64,000 bases of DNA from Anaerolineales bacterium (GCA_026928255.1 JAIXKJ010000003.1:645833-709832), one strand, 5' to 3'; positions 45,143 to 53,797 are shown, numbered from the stretch's first letter. Notes: a model not told the origin generated them from the letters alone. Program-made: numbers and translations.

Positions 45143-46267
45143 TTAGAGTTCGTGGCGCGAGAGAATACGCTCGATATGGCGCACAGCGCGCAACAACCAT
45201 GAGCGGACGCGGGCAATGAAACGATAGGCGAAGAAACGATATTGCGTCGGCGGGCTGTACTTTTTCTTCGTTTGTAAAATCGGACCCGTCCACTCGGCGA
45301 CCAACGCGCCCCAGGTCAAGCCCGCGCCGAAGCCGACGAAGACGACTTTATTGCCGCCTTTCAACTTCCCGCTTTCGACGGCTTCCACCGCCGCAATCGG
45401 AATCGAAGCGGTGGACGTGTTGCCGTAACGATCCACGTTGATGATAAATTTTTCTATCGGCGCTTTGAGGTATTTCGCCGCCGTCTCGATAATGCGATAA
45501 TTCGCCTGATGCGGGATGATCCAGTCTATCTCTTCGACCGTCATGTGCGCTAAATCCAGCGCTTCTCGCGTCGCCGCGCCCATGACGCGAGTCGCAAAAC
45601 GGAAGACCGCTTTGCCGTCCATCTGGACAAAATGCTTGCCCTCCGCGACGGTAATTTCGGAAGCGGGATAACGCGCCCCGCCGCCGAGCAAGGTCAGCGC
45701 GTCCGCGCCCGAGCCGTCCGAGTGCATGACGGACGAAAGCACGCCGCCGGGCACGTCGCTGGCTTGCAACACAAACGCGCCCGCGCCGTCGCCGAAGAGA
45801 ATGCACGTTCCGCGATCTTTCCAGTTCACAAAACGAGAGAGCGTCTCCGAACCGATGATTAGCGCGTTCTTGATCGAACCGCTGCGAATGGATTGCGCCG
45901 CCATGTTCACGGCGAAGATGAATCCCGTGCAGGCGGCGAGCAAGTCAAACGCGCCAGCCTTCGTCGCGCCGATTTGATCTTGCACGAGGCAGGCGGTGGC
46001 GGGAAAAATATATTCAGGCGAAGACGAGGTAACGATAATCAAGTCCAGTTCGCTCGGCGCCAAATCGGCGACTTGCAAGGCTTTGATTGCCGCATCCACC
46101 GCCAGCGTGGACGTGAACTGATCTTCCGCCGCGATGCGCCGCTCGCGGATTCCCGTGCGGCTGCGAATCCATTCGTCGTTGGTTTCGACCATTTTCGCAA
46201 TGTCGTCGTTGGTCAACACGGACTGCGGAACGCTGACGCCCCAGCCCGTAATATGCGCGTATGGCAT
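45143..46267 (-). CDS. fabH: 3-oxoacyl-ACP synthase III (FabH) with basic C-terminal tail
   Basis: 374 residues. SRTGIRERRIAAEDQFTSTL, catalytic Cys in FDLLAACTGFIFAVNMAAQ, His in IIPHQANYRIIETAAKYL, and Asn in INVDRYGNTSTASIPIA. It starts chain synthesis by condensing an acyl-CoA with malonyl-ACP. The enzyme normally ends around GALVAEWTGP, but about 44 more residues follow, rich in Arg and aromatic residues (RFFAYRFIARVRSWLLRAVR). It lies 9 bp after the second fabF and is co-transcribed with it. Confidence 0.93.
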   Translation of the reverse strand: MPYAHITGWGVSVPQSVLTNDDIAKMVETNDEWIRSRTGIRERRIAAEDQFTSTLAVDAAIKALQVADLAPSELDLIIVTSSSPEYIFPATACLVQDQIGATKAGAFDLLAACTGFIFAVNMAAQSIRSGSIKNALIIGSETLSRFVNWKDRGTCILFGDGAGAFVLQASDVPGGVLSSVMHSDGSGADALTLLGGGARYPASEITVAEGKHFVQMDGKAVFRFATRVMGAATREALDLAHMTVEEIDWIIPHQANYRIIETAAKYLKAPIEKFIINVDRYGNTSTASIPIAAVEAVESGKLKGGNKVVFVGFGAGLTWGALVAEWTGPILQTKKKYSPPTQYRFFAYRFIARVRSWLLRAVRHIERILSRHEL

Positions 46268-46276
46268 GCTTTCTCC

Positions 46277-47515
46277 TTATTGATAGCGGCTAAGAATCAG
46301 AGTCGCGTTATGCCCGCCGAAGCCGAACGAGTTGGACATCACGTTCGTTACGCTCGCCTGGCGCGGATGATTCGGCACATAGTCTAGGTCGCATTCGGGG
46401 TCGGGCGTTTCGTAGTTGATCGTCGCTGGCAAAATTTGATTTTGAATCACAAGCGCCGAAATCGCCGCTTCCAACGCCCCCGAAGCGCCGAGCAGATGCC
46501 CCGTCATAGATTTGGTGGACGAAATGGCTACCTGATAAGCGTATTCGCCAAATACGGTTTTGATGGCGGCGGTTTCGCTTTTATCGTTCAAGCGCGTGGA
46601 CGTGCCGTGCGCGTTAATGTACTGAACGTCCGTCGGTTGCAAGCCTGCGTCTTGCAAGGCGACGCTCATCGAGAGCGCCGCGCCCGCGCCGTTTTCAGCA
46701 GGCGCGGAAATGTGATAAGCGTCGTCGGTTGTGCCGTATCCCGCAAATTCGCACAAGATCTTCGCGCCGCGCGCTTGCGCGTGTTCCAGCGATTCTAAAA
46801 TCAAAGTCGCCGCGCCTTCGCTCATCAAGAAGCCGTCGCGGTTTTTATCAAAGGGGCGCGACGCTTTTTGCGGGTCTTCGTTGTAAGTGGAAAGCGCGGT
46901 CATCACGTTCATGCCCGCCATCGTCAGCGGATGAATCGCCGATTCGGACGAACCCGCAATCATCACGTCCGCCGCGCCGCGCCGAATAATTTCCGCCGCC
47001 TCGCCGAGACTGTTCGTCCCCGAAGCGCAAGCCGTCGAAAGCGCCATGTTCGGTCCGCGCGCGCCAAAGCGAATGGCAAGGTTTCCCGCCGCGCTGTCGG
47101 TGATCATCATCGGAATCAAAAACGGGCTGATGCGTTCCGGTCCGCGTTCTTTATACACTTCGTACTGTTCGATAATCGTAATCACGCCGCCGATTCCCGT
47201 GCCGATTAATATGCCGACACGGTCGCGGTTCGACTCGTCAATTTTCAAGCCTGAATGTTCCAACGCTTCTATCGTCGCGGCGGCAGCGAATTGCGTGAAG
47301 CGATCCATCTTCCGCGCCTCGCGCGCGCCAAAAAGAGCCGCCGCGTCGAAGCCTTTGACTTCCGCCGCGAATTTCGTTTTATGCGCGCTCGCGTCAAAAG
47401 CGGAAATCGGCGCCGCGCCCGACTTGCCCGCCAGCAGCGCGTCCCACGTTTCTTGCATCGTATTTCCAATAGGGCTGACGCAGCCTAAACCCGTTACGAC
47501 GACTCGTTTTCTCAT
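46277..47515 (-). CDS. fabF: 3-oxoacyl-ACP synthase II (FabF type, second paralogue)
   Basis: 412 residues. Triad Cys in STACASGTNSLGEA, His in INAHGTSTRLND, His in STKSMTGHLLGASG; NSFGFGGHNATL end. Strongly similar to the 39433 paralogue over its length, suggesting duplication. It precedes fabH in a two-gene unit without fabD, fabG or acpP, so those must be elsewhere. Confidence 0.95.
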   Translation of the reverse strand: MRKRVVVTGLGCVSPIGNTMQETWDALLAGKSGAAPISAFDASAHKTKFAAEVKGFDAAALFGAREARKMDRFTQFAAAATIEALEHSGLKIDESNRDRVGILIGTGIGGVITIIEQYEVYKERGPERISPFLIPMMITDSAAGNLAIRFGARGPNMALSTACASGTNSLGEAAEIIRRGAADVMIAGSSESAIHPLTMAGMNVMTALSTYNEDPQKASRPFDKNRDGFLMSEGAATLILESLEHAQARGAKILCEFAGYGTTDDAYHISAPAENGAGAALSMSVALQDAGLQPTDVQYINAHGTSTRLNDKSETAAIKTVFGEYAYQVAISSTKSMTGHLLGASGALEAAISALVIQNQILPATINYETPDPECDLDYVPNHPRQASVTNVMSNSFGFGGHNATLILSRYQ

Positions 47516-47590
47516 TAAATAGAACTCCTTAAAAGTGATGCAGTCTTAACGCCATGTTCTTTAACACAAAAAATCGAGATTCGACACGCG

Positions 47591-48757
47591 CTAAATTTTC
47601 TCCAACAAAGAAAACGCCTGTTGAACGTGCAAGCGGTCATGCTCCGCCATAAAGCCGACGACCTCGCGGAAATCCGTAGGTCCAAAAATCGCATGACGCG
47701 CCTTGCGAGTCCAGTCCGCGCTTTTGAGCAAACTCAACGTCGCGGCGCGCGCGGCGGAAAACTCGCGCAAAGCGGCGAGTCCGTCGTCGTTCAAATATCC
47801 GCGCCGATGCGCCCAAATCGCCGTGTCGGGGCGCGGGATGAACGGCTCGCCGCCTTTGCCAAACAGCGCAATCTGCATTTGATGAATTTCACGCTCCACG
47901 TCGCGCAAATGACAAACCAACTCCGTCAGCGACCACTCGTTGGAAAACGGTTTCGCCTTCCATTGTTCGGCGCTCAACCCGCGCAACAAACCGTCCAACA
48001 CCGCAGGCGTAGAAAGCAAAATCGCGCGAATCGCCTCTTCCGTTTTGAACGACGGAATCAACGCTTGAAAGTTTGCGCTTTCGATATAGCGCCGCAAGTC
48101 GGACAAACGCCCGCTTTCCGCCGCCGAGCCTGATTCTGCTCCGACGAAGAAAGTCGTCAGCCCAAGCCTTTGCGCCGAAAGCATATCGAGCTCTTTATCG
48201 TTTCCCGCCATCAACACGGGACCTTCTTGCCAACCCAAACGTCCCAGCAATTCGGCATAATACGCGGGCGATTTTTTTGAAAAGTGAAAATCTTCAAACG
48301 TGGAAATCAATTCAAACTGATCGGGATTCAACCCCGCCCACTCGACTCGTTGACGAGTCGCCGGGCGCGGCAACAGCGGGTCGGTCGCCACGACGAGTCG
48401 AAAATCCTGCGCCGCCGCCCACTCGACGAAAGGTTTCGTCTCCGCTATTTCGGCGGTGATATGTTTCAGCGTCGGGAAAACTTGACTGTAAAAAACGTCA
48501 ATGTGCGAATCCAATTCTTGACGAGTCATTCCCATCTGCGGGCAGAATTCGTCGCTGAAAATGTCCTTCAAGGTTCGAGAAGCGTCCGCGCTATGAATCA
48601 TTTTCTCGATGCTGGCGGTCAACGCGGACAGCGTTTTCTCGGAATCAAATTCAGGCGCAAAACTGGTCGTCAGCGCGCGGAGGTAAGCGGGAAAAAATTG
48701 ATCTTGATTCGTTTGCAATAACGTTTCGTCAAGATCGAGCAACAGCGTAAGTTTCAT
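47591..48757 (-). CDS. HAD hydrolase fused to DinB-like domain
   Basis: 388 residues in one frame. Residues 1-215 are a HAD-superfamily phosphatase: motif I DLDETL (Asp8, Asp10), LVVATDPLLPRPATRQRVEW, and [20 protein letters not shown] (motif IV acidic). Residues about 230-388 are a DinB-like four-helix bundle with EWSLTELVCHLRDVEREIHQ and GFMAEHDRLHVQQAFSL, whose His residues normally bind a metal. DinB-like proteins often act as thiol S-transferases. The combination may couple phosphate hydrolysis with a metal-dependent transfer, but no function is known. Confidence 0.85.
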   Translation of the reverse strand: MKLTLLLDLDETLLQTNQDQFFPAYLRALTTSFAPEFDSEKTLSALTASIEKMIHSADASRTLKDIFSDEFCPQMGMTRQELDSHIDVFYSQVFPTLKHITAEIAETKPFVEWAAAQDFRLVVATDPLLPRPATRQRVEWAGLNPDQFELISTFEDFHFSKKSPAYYAELLGRLGWQEGPVLMAGNDKELDMLSAQRLGLTTFFVGAESGSAAESGRLSDLRRYIESANFQALIPSFKTEEAIRAILLSTPAVLDGLLRGLSAEQWKAKPFSNEWSLTELVCHLRDVEREIHQMQIALFGKGGEPFIPRPDTAIWAHRRGYLNDDGLAALREFSAARAATLSLLKSADWTRKARHAIFGPTDFREVVGFMAEHDRLHVQQAFSLLEKI

Positions 48758-48762
48758 TTGAT

Positions 48763-48785
48763 AAAAAGACTCCCTTTGGAGTCTT
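48763..48785 (-). terminator. Terminator after the Cys-rich gene
   Basis: AAGACTCC (48766-48773), loop CTTT, GGAGTCTT (48778-48785), with a TTTTT run following on the minus strand. Ends the efp/Cys-rich unit ahead of the HAD-DinB gene. Confidence 0.82.
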
Positions 48786-48820
48786 GGAGAATTTCTAAAA
48801 AGGTTTCAAAGAGGAAATCG

Positions 48821-49153
48821 TCAATTTTCTTTGACTTCAAAATCAAAGGGCAATTGATGACATTCGCCGCAACCAATTTGCGGTTCGGGAACGTCGCGGC
48901 TCGCTTTTTCGCAAAAAGCGCGGACTTGCACGCGCCGTTGAAAAAACGCGCTTAGCGGACGCGCAATCGTCGTCCGCAAGCGCATAAATTGGCACGAGTT
49001 CGCGCGCGCAATGTCGGGAACGGGGCAGGTCTTACAAAGGTCGGGAGTCCAAATTTGATTTTGCGCTTTCAGCAGACGGCATTCCTCCGCGTTCTTCCCG
49101 CGAAAGTAATCGCCGTAAAAATAGGGACATTCCCGTCCGGCGGGCATTTTCAT
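48821..49153 (-). CDS. Eight-cysteine cytosolic protein of unknown function
   Basis: 110 residues from ATG 49153 (MKMPAGRECPYFYGDYFRGK). Cysteines at 9, 25, 40, 43, 54, 81, 95 and 98, plus His99. Segments are WTPDLCKTCPVPDIARANSC and PQIGCGECHQLPFDFEV. CxxCP and CxxCH motifs suggest zinc or iron-sulfur binding. CGECH is also the c-type haem signature, but no signal peptide is present, so covalent haem is unlikely. It starts 2 bp after the efp stop and so is probably translated from the same mRNA. Confidence 0.72.
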   Translation of the reverse strand: MKMPAGRECPYFYGDYFRGKNAEECRLLKAQNQIWTPDLCKTCPVPDIARANSCQFMRLRTTIARPLSAFFQRRVQVRAFCEKASRDVPEPQIGCGECHQLPFDFEVKEN

Positions 49154-49154
49154 T

Positions 49155-49712
49155 TTAAACGCGGGTAACGTAGTCGCCCGTGCGGGTGTCCACGCGAATG
49201 GTGTCGCCGACGTTGACAAAGTTCGGGCATTGCACCACCACGCCCGTTTCGGTGGTAACTTTTTTCGTTACGCCTGTGGCGGTGTCGCCGCGAATCGCCA
49301 TTTCCGCTTCGACGACTTTCAAATCTACGGTAGTCGGCATTTCCACGTCAATCGGCTCGCCTTTATAGAACGTGAGTTTTACTTCCATGCCTTCTTGCAA
49401 ATATTGCGCGGCGTCGCCCAGCGATTCTTTTTTGATGCCGGGCTGCTCGAAAGTAACTTTATCCATAAAATAATATAGGTCGCCGTCGTTATAAAGGTAG
49501 GAGACGTTGGCGAAGTCGAGCGTTACATCCTGAACGGACAAGCCCGAATTGAAGGTGCGCTCGATGTTTGCGCCCGTGATCAGGTTGCGCGCCTTAATGC
49601 GGATGTTGGCGTTTCCGCGCCCCGTTTTGTTGTGCGAGTAATCCAGCACCTTGTAAAGGTTGCCGTCCAGTTCAAACGTAACGCCTTTGCGAAGTTCATT
49701 TACATCAATCAT
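49155..49712 (-). CDS. efp: Translation elongation factor P
   Basis: 185 residues with the three EF-P beta-barrel domains. The loop that reaches the ribosomal peptidyl-transferase centre reads SHNKTGRGNANIR, with Arg32 at the tip instead of the Lys found in E. coli. Such Arg forms are rhamnosylated by EarP in some proteobacteria; no earP, epmA or epmB is seen here. It relieves stalling at poly-proline stretches, of which there are many in the Pro-rich lipoproteins nearby. Confidence 0.96.
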   Translation of the reverse strand: MIDVNELRKGVTFELDGNLYKVLDYSHNKTGRGNANIRIKARNLITGANIERTFNSGLSVQDVTLDFANVSYLYNDGDLYYFMDKVTFEQPGIKKESLGDAAQYLQEGMEVKLTFYKGEPIDVEMPTTVDLKVVEAEMAIRGDTATGVTKKVTTETGVVVQCPNFVNVGDTIRVDTRTGDYVTRV

Positions 49713-49756
49713 TCTTGCATTTCCTTAATTAATTTGGGTTTTGAATCAGCGGGCGG

Positions 49757-49765
49757 ATTATACCA
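49757..49765 (-). promoter_or_regulatory. Extended -10 box for efp
   Basis: TGGTATAAT on the minus strand (TATAAT at 49762-49757), about 45 bp upstream of the efp ATG; AAGGAAATG lies close to the start codon. Confidence 0.65.
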
Positions 49766-49810
49766 ACGAGCGCCGAATCATGGCTAGGATGAAACGCCGC
49801 AATTTGGATG

Positions 49811-49841
49811 AAAAAGCCCCTCCTTGCGGAGAGGCTTTTTT
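49811..49841 (-). terminator. Terminator after the 1314-residue lipoprotein gene
   Basis: AAAAAGCC-CCTCC and GGAG-AGGCTTTTTT stem with TTGC loop, just beyond the stop at 49853, with T-runs on both strands. Confidence 0.85.
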
Positions 49842-49852
49842 GAACGATTGGT

Positions 49853-52800
49853 CTAATAGCCCGTGCTGGAAATATCGTTGCTCGGACGCCATTGCGACCA
49901 TTTATCGGAGGCGGGGTCAATGGTCATGTTGCCCGCCGAACCTCCCTGCCAGAAGACTTGGAAGACGTTCAAGTCTCCGTCGCGCTCCGAAGTAAAGGCT
50001 AAGTTCGTACCGCCGCAATCCCACGTCGGGCCGGAATCTACGCCTTCGTAATCCGTTACGCGATATTCCTTGTCGTTTCTAAAATCGTAACTGTAAATGT
50101 CCAAGTTGCCGTCGCGTTCGGATTGATAGGCGATGCGGTCGCCTTCGGGAGACCAAACCGCGTTCGTGGTTTTGCCGTCGGTCGTCAGGCGCTGTTGCTC
50201 GCCCGTTTCCAAATCGAGGACGTATAAATCTGTCGCGCCTTTGTCGTTGACCATGAAGGCAATCTGCTTGCCGTTAGGCGACCAGGCAGGGAACACTTCG
50301 TTTTGCGGCGTGTTAGTCAGTTGCGTCTCCGTGCCTGTTTCCAAGTCGAGGACGAACAAATCCCAATTTCCGTTGCGGTTGCTTTGGAAGACCAACTTCT
50401 TAATATCGGGCGAGAAGAACGGGTTGGAATCGTCGGCAGAGGAACTGGTCAACTGAATTTCTTTGCCCGTGTTCTGATCCACCGTGAAGAGGTCGCTGCG
50501 CCCGTTGCGGTCGCTTTGGAAGACGATAGTCCGCGCGTCCGGCCCGTACATCGGATTCGTGTTATTTGACTTCGTGTACGTCAAGCGGATGGGTTCGCCG
50601 CTGCCGAGCAAGTCGGTATAGTACAGCTCGACGTTTCCGTTGCGGTCGCTTTGGAAGGCGACCCAACTGTCGTTCGGGGCGCGGCTCGGTCGGCTGTCCA
50701 CCGCCCCGCTCTTGGAGAGGTTATAGAGTTTGAAGCCAGGCTGTCCTTCGATTCCGTCCAAGCGATAGATTTCGAGGTTGTTGTCGCGGAAGGTGTGGAA
50801 GACCAAACATTCGATGCAAACCGACGGCGCGGCAGGAGCGACGACGAGGCTTTCAACGCAGCTTGCCGTGCTGGTCAGGACGGTTTTTCCTGCGCCGTCC
50901 AATATCGTCAAGGTCAGCGAGTCGTATTTGCCTTTAATCTTGATGTTCAGCGTCTCGCCCGCTTTGAGTTGAACCGTTCCAGATTGGACGACGTTTCCGT
51001 CGCGATCTTTGATCTCATAGTTGTACGGAGCGGCCATGTCCGCGCCTGTGTTGGCGATGTTGAACTCGGCAACCGCGCCGCCGCCGTAAACGCAAACGCC
51101 GTTGGCGATTAAACCTGTGGTTGTGGTCGAGCCGCAAGAGGACGTGTCCACTACAGTCGTCAACGCGGAGTCGCTCGTCGAGGAGAAGGTGTATTTCGCC
51201 GACGATCCGCTCACGGTAATTGCCATGCTTTGCCCGGCGCGCAAGAAAATCGAGCCAGAGCGAACGACGGAGCCGCTGTCGTCAACGACAGTGAACGGAT
51301 AGGCGCTGGTCATGTCTGTTGCGCCGTTATTTCTGACGATGAAGGTCGCCGTCCCCACGCCTGCGGTACAAGCGCCGCTGACGATTAGGGTCGGGTGATT
51401 CGTCGTCGTCGGCAGACAGGGAGTCATGTCGGCAGAAGCGGACAGGGAGGCGTCGTCTGGCGAAGACAACGAATAGGACGTCGCATTGCCGCTGACAGTG
51501 ATGGTTACGCTTTGTCCGGCAGAAAGATTAATCGCGCCTGTTTGCACCGTCGCGCCGCTGTTGTCTTTGACGACATAGGCGTAAGGCTTCGGCATGTTTC
51601 CGCCTTTGTTGGCAACAACGAATGCCGCCGTTTTTGTATTAAGTCCCGTACAAGCGCCTTGAACTGTCAGCGCGGGCGGAATTGGCGTGAAGGTCGCCGT
51701 CGGGGTAAAGGTAGCGGTGTTAGTTGGCGTGAAGGTAGCCGTCGGCGTAAAGGTGGCAGTGTTAGTCGGCGTGAAGGTAGCGGTGTTGGTCGGCGTGAAG
51801 GTCGCCGTCGGCGTGAAAGTGGCAGTGTTGGTCGGGGTAAAGGTCGCCGTCGGGGTGAAGGTGGCAGTGTTGGTCGGCGTGAAGGTGAAGGTCGCCGTCG
51901 GGGTGAAGGTGAAGGTCGGCGTGCTTGTCGGAATAGAGGTCGCCGTGTTCGTCGCTGTGGCGGTCGCCGTCGCGGTGAAAGTCGGCGTGGCGGTGGCGGC
52001 GGGCGTGAAGGTCGCCGTTGGCGGGCGGATGATACAAGAGCCAGTTACGCTCAAAGTAACGAAGGACAGGAAGGACGTGTGGTAAGTTACCGTCATCGTC
52101 GCGTTGCCCGCGCCGTTGACCGACATCACGCCGCCAGGTCCTAAGTTGACCGCGCCGTTTTGCGCCGGGTCCGACAGGCTGTATTGCCCGTCGCTGACGC
52201 TGCCTGAAATATTTTTAATTCTGAACGTCGCGGATTGATCCACGTTGCAGAACACTTTCAAGTCTAGTTGACCGTCCACAGGCGTGCTGGTCGGCGTCGG
52301 CGTGAAGGTAAGGGTCGGCGTGAAGGTGAAGGTGGGCGTGAAGGTCGGCGTAAACGTCATGGAAGGCGTGAAAGTCGCCGTCGGGGTGAAGGTTTGCGTC
52401 GGCGTGTTAGAAGGCGTTGTCGTCGCTGTCGCCGTCTTGCTGGCTGTGGGGGTAAAAGTCAGCGATGGGGTGAAGGTGAGACTGGGAGTGAAAGTCGGCG
52501 AAGGTGTGAAAGTCAGCGTTTTCGTGAAGGTCGCCGTTTTGGTCGGCGTCATCGTTCTCGTTGAGGTTGGCGTTCGCGTCATCGTGGGCGTGTGCGTTAT
52601 GGTGGGCGTGAACGTCAGTGAAGGGGTAAACGTCAACGAGGGCGTATAGGTCATCGTCGGCGTGAACGTGGACGAGGGCGTTGGCGTGATGGTCGGCGTC
52701 GAAGTTAGCGTGCGCGTCGGCGTCGCCGTTTTGCTAGCTGTGGGGGTGAAAGTCAGCGAAGGGGTGTAAGTTATCGTCGGCGTGAACGTCAACGAGGGAG

Positions 52801-53797
52801 TAAACGTCAACGAAGGCGTGAAGGTCATCGTCGGCGTGTGCGTCGGCGTTTTTGTGAAGGTCGCCGTTTTGCTGGCTGTGGGAGTAAAAGTCAACGACGG
52901 GGTGAAGGTCAGCGAGGGGGTGAAGGTCAAGGAAGGCGTGAAAGTCGCCGTCGGCGTGAAGGTTTGGGTCGGCGTATTTGTCGCCGTTTTAGTGGGCGTC
53001 GCCGTTTTCGTCGGCGTCGGCGTTTTGGTTATCGTCGGCGTCATAGACGCGGTCAACGTCGGGCGCGGCGTAGGGCTGGGCAACGGCAAACAAGTGCCCG
53101 TCGCCTGCAAGTTGACTTGTTGTAATTGCGAAGTGGAGTAACTAACGTTTACGGTTGCGTTGCCCGCCGCCGTAAAGGAGATGCTGTCGCCTGCCGTTAA
53201 ATTAAGCGAATGCGAAACAGGCGCTTTGCCCGGCTCGGAAACGGTGTAACTTCCGCCGCTCAGGTCGCCGCCATCGTTGGAAATTGTGAAGGTCGCGGAT
53301 AGGTCGTTATTACACGCCACGCCTAAACCGACGTAGGGATCATTAACCGCAACTTTCGGGTCGCTCGATGATTTTCCTTTTTTCGGAGTCGCAGTCGGCG
53401 TTGCAGTTGCCGTTATGAGCGTCGGCGTTGCGGAACTTAAATCCGCAGTAGCCGTAACTTCGGGCGTTGCCGAACTCGCATCCGTCGGGACAGAGGCAGG
53501 GGCAACTGCCGAATCCGCAGTAGCGGTGGGAAGCGCTTGGGACTCAGGAGTATCTGTCGGTTGAATTGGCGCGGTCGTTGGGGGAACAGCCGTCGGCGGC
53601 TCGGCGGTCGGCGGCTCGGCGGTCGGCGGTTCAGCCGTCGGTTGTTCGGGCGTATCCGTAGCGACGACAGCGGTATCGCCGCCTCCGTCTCCGCCTGTGC
53701 CAGAAAGCCCGTTTACTGGCCCGCAAGCCGCCAATAGCAGGGAAATAATCATAAGAACAGAAATTGCTCGAAATGATTTTGAAATGAGCGCTCTCAT
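49853..53797 (-). CDS. Large Thr/Pro-repeat lipoprotein with Ig-like domains and a C-terminal propeller
   Basis: 1314 residues. Lipobox LLAAC (Cys25), then an Ala/Thr/Pro-rich stretch. Five Ig-like beta-domains follow, each starting with a Cys-containing strand (VACNNDLSATFTISN, VFCNVDQSATFRIKN, VQGACTGLNTKTAAF, VSGACTAGVGTATFIV, ANGVCVYGGGAVAEF). Two long linkers of the TFTPT / TFTPS type separate them. The C-terminal 300 residues form a PD40/TolB propeller with repeated PNDSWVAFQSDRNGNVELYY-like units. It is probably a surface-anchored rod displaying a binding head. The linkers are encoded by nucleotide repeats. AGAGGCG precedes the ATG. Confidence 0.85.
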   Translation of the reverse strand: MRALISKSFRAISVLMIISLLLAACGPVNGLSGTGGDGGGDTAVVATDTPEQPTAEPPTAEPPTAEPPTAVPPTTAPIQPTDTPESQALPTATADSAVAPASVPTDASSATPEVTATADLSSATPTLITATATPTATPKKGKSSSDPKVAVNDPYVGLGVACNNDLSATFTISNDGGDLSGGSYTVSEPGKAPVSHSLNLTAGDSISFTAAGNATVNVSYSTSQLQQVNLQATGTCLPLPSPTPRPTLTASMTPTITKTPTPTKTATPTKTATNTPTQTFTPTATFTPSLTFTPSLTFTPSLTFTPTASKTATFTKTPTHTPTMTFTPSLTFTPSLTFTPTITYTPSLTFTPTASKTATPTRTLTSTPTITPTPSSTFTPTMTYTPSLTFTPSLTFTPTITHTPTMTRTPTSTRTMTPTKTATFTKTLTFTPSPTFTPSLTFTPSLTFTPTASKTATATTTPSNTPTQTFTPTATFTPSMTFTPTFTPTFTFTPTLTFTPTPTSTPVDGQLDLKVFCNVDQSATFRIKNISGSVSDGQYSLSDPAQNGAVNLGPGGVMSVNGAGNATMTVTYHTSFLSFVTLSVTGSCIIRPPTATFTPAATATPTFTATATATATNTATSIPTSTPTFTFTPTATFTFTPTNTATFTPTATFTPTNTATFTPTATFTPTNTATFTPTNTATFTPTATFTPTNTATFTPTATFTPIPPALTVQGACTGLNTKTAAFVVANKGGNMPKPYAYVVKDNSGATVQTGAINLSAGQSVTITVSGNATSYSLSSPDDASLSASADMTPCLPTTTNHPTLIVSGACTAGVGTATFIVRNNGATDMTSAYPFTVVDDSGSVVRSGSIFLRAGQSMAITVSGSSAKYTFSSTSDSALTTVVDTSSCGSTTTTGLIANGVCVYGGGAVAEFNIANTGADMAAPYNYEIKDRDGNVVQSGTVQLKAGETLNIKIKGKYDSLTLTILDGAGKTVLTSTASCVESLVVAPAAPSVCIECLVFHTFRDNNLEIYRLDGIEGQPGFKLYNLSKSGAVDSRPSRAPNDSWVAFQSDRNGNVELYYTDLLGSGEPIRLTYTKSNNTNPMYGPDARTIVFQSDRNGRSDLFTVDQNTGKEIQLTSSSADDSNPFFSPDIKKLVFQSNRNGNWDLFVLDLETGTETQLTNTPQNEVFPAWSPNGKQIAFMVNDKGATDLYVLDLETGEQQRLTTDGKTTNAVWSPEGDRIAYQSERDGNLDIYSYDFRNDKEYRVTDYEGVDSGPTWDCGGTNLAFTSERDGDLNVFQVFWQGGSAGNMTIDPASDKWSQWRPSNDISSTGY
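51685..51960. repeat. Nucleotide repeats encoding the second Thr/Pro linker
   Basis: Short direct repeats of the type GTCGGCGTGAAGGT(C/A)GCCGTCGG, with units of roughly 30 and 48 bp, encode TFTPTA/TFTPTN(TA) peptides on the minus strand. Near-identical copies suggest recent expansion or contraction. Confidence 0.8.
52285..53060. repeat. Nucleotide repeats encoding the long Thr/Pro linker
   Basis: About 775 bp of degenerate repeats (GGCGTGAAGGTC, GAAGGCGTGAAAGTC and similar), mostly with an 18-bp basic period, encoding TFTPSL, TPTITK and TATPTK-type hexapeptides. It also contains larger blocks repeated two or three times, such as SKTATPTRTLT- and SKTATFTKTPT-type blocks. Confidence 0.8.

Noticed and set aside
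48821..49153. c-type cytochrome based on CGECH
   Set aside because: No signal peptide or export context; metal binding by Cys clusters is the simpler reading.
51685..53060. Possible CRISPR or minisatellite outside genes
   Set aside because: Repeats are in frame within a lipoprotein gene and encode regular Thr/Pro peptides.
51395..53141. Long plus-strand open frames of Gly/Arg/Val repeats
   Set aside because: They are the antisense of the Thr/Pro repeat region and have no independent support.
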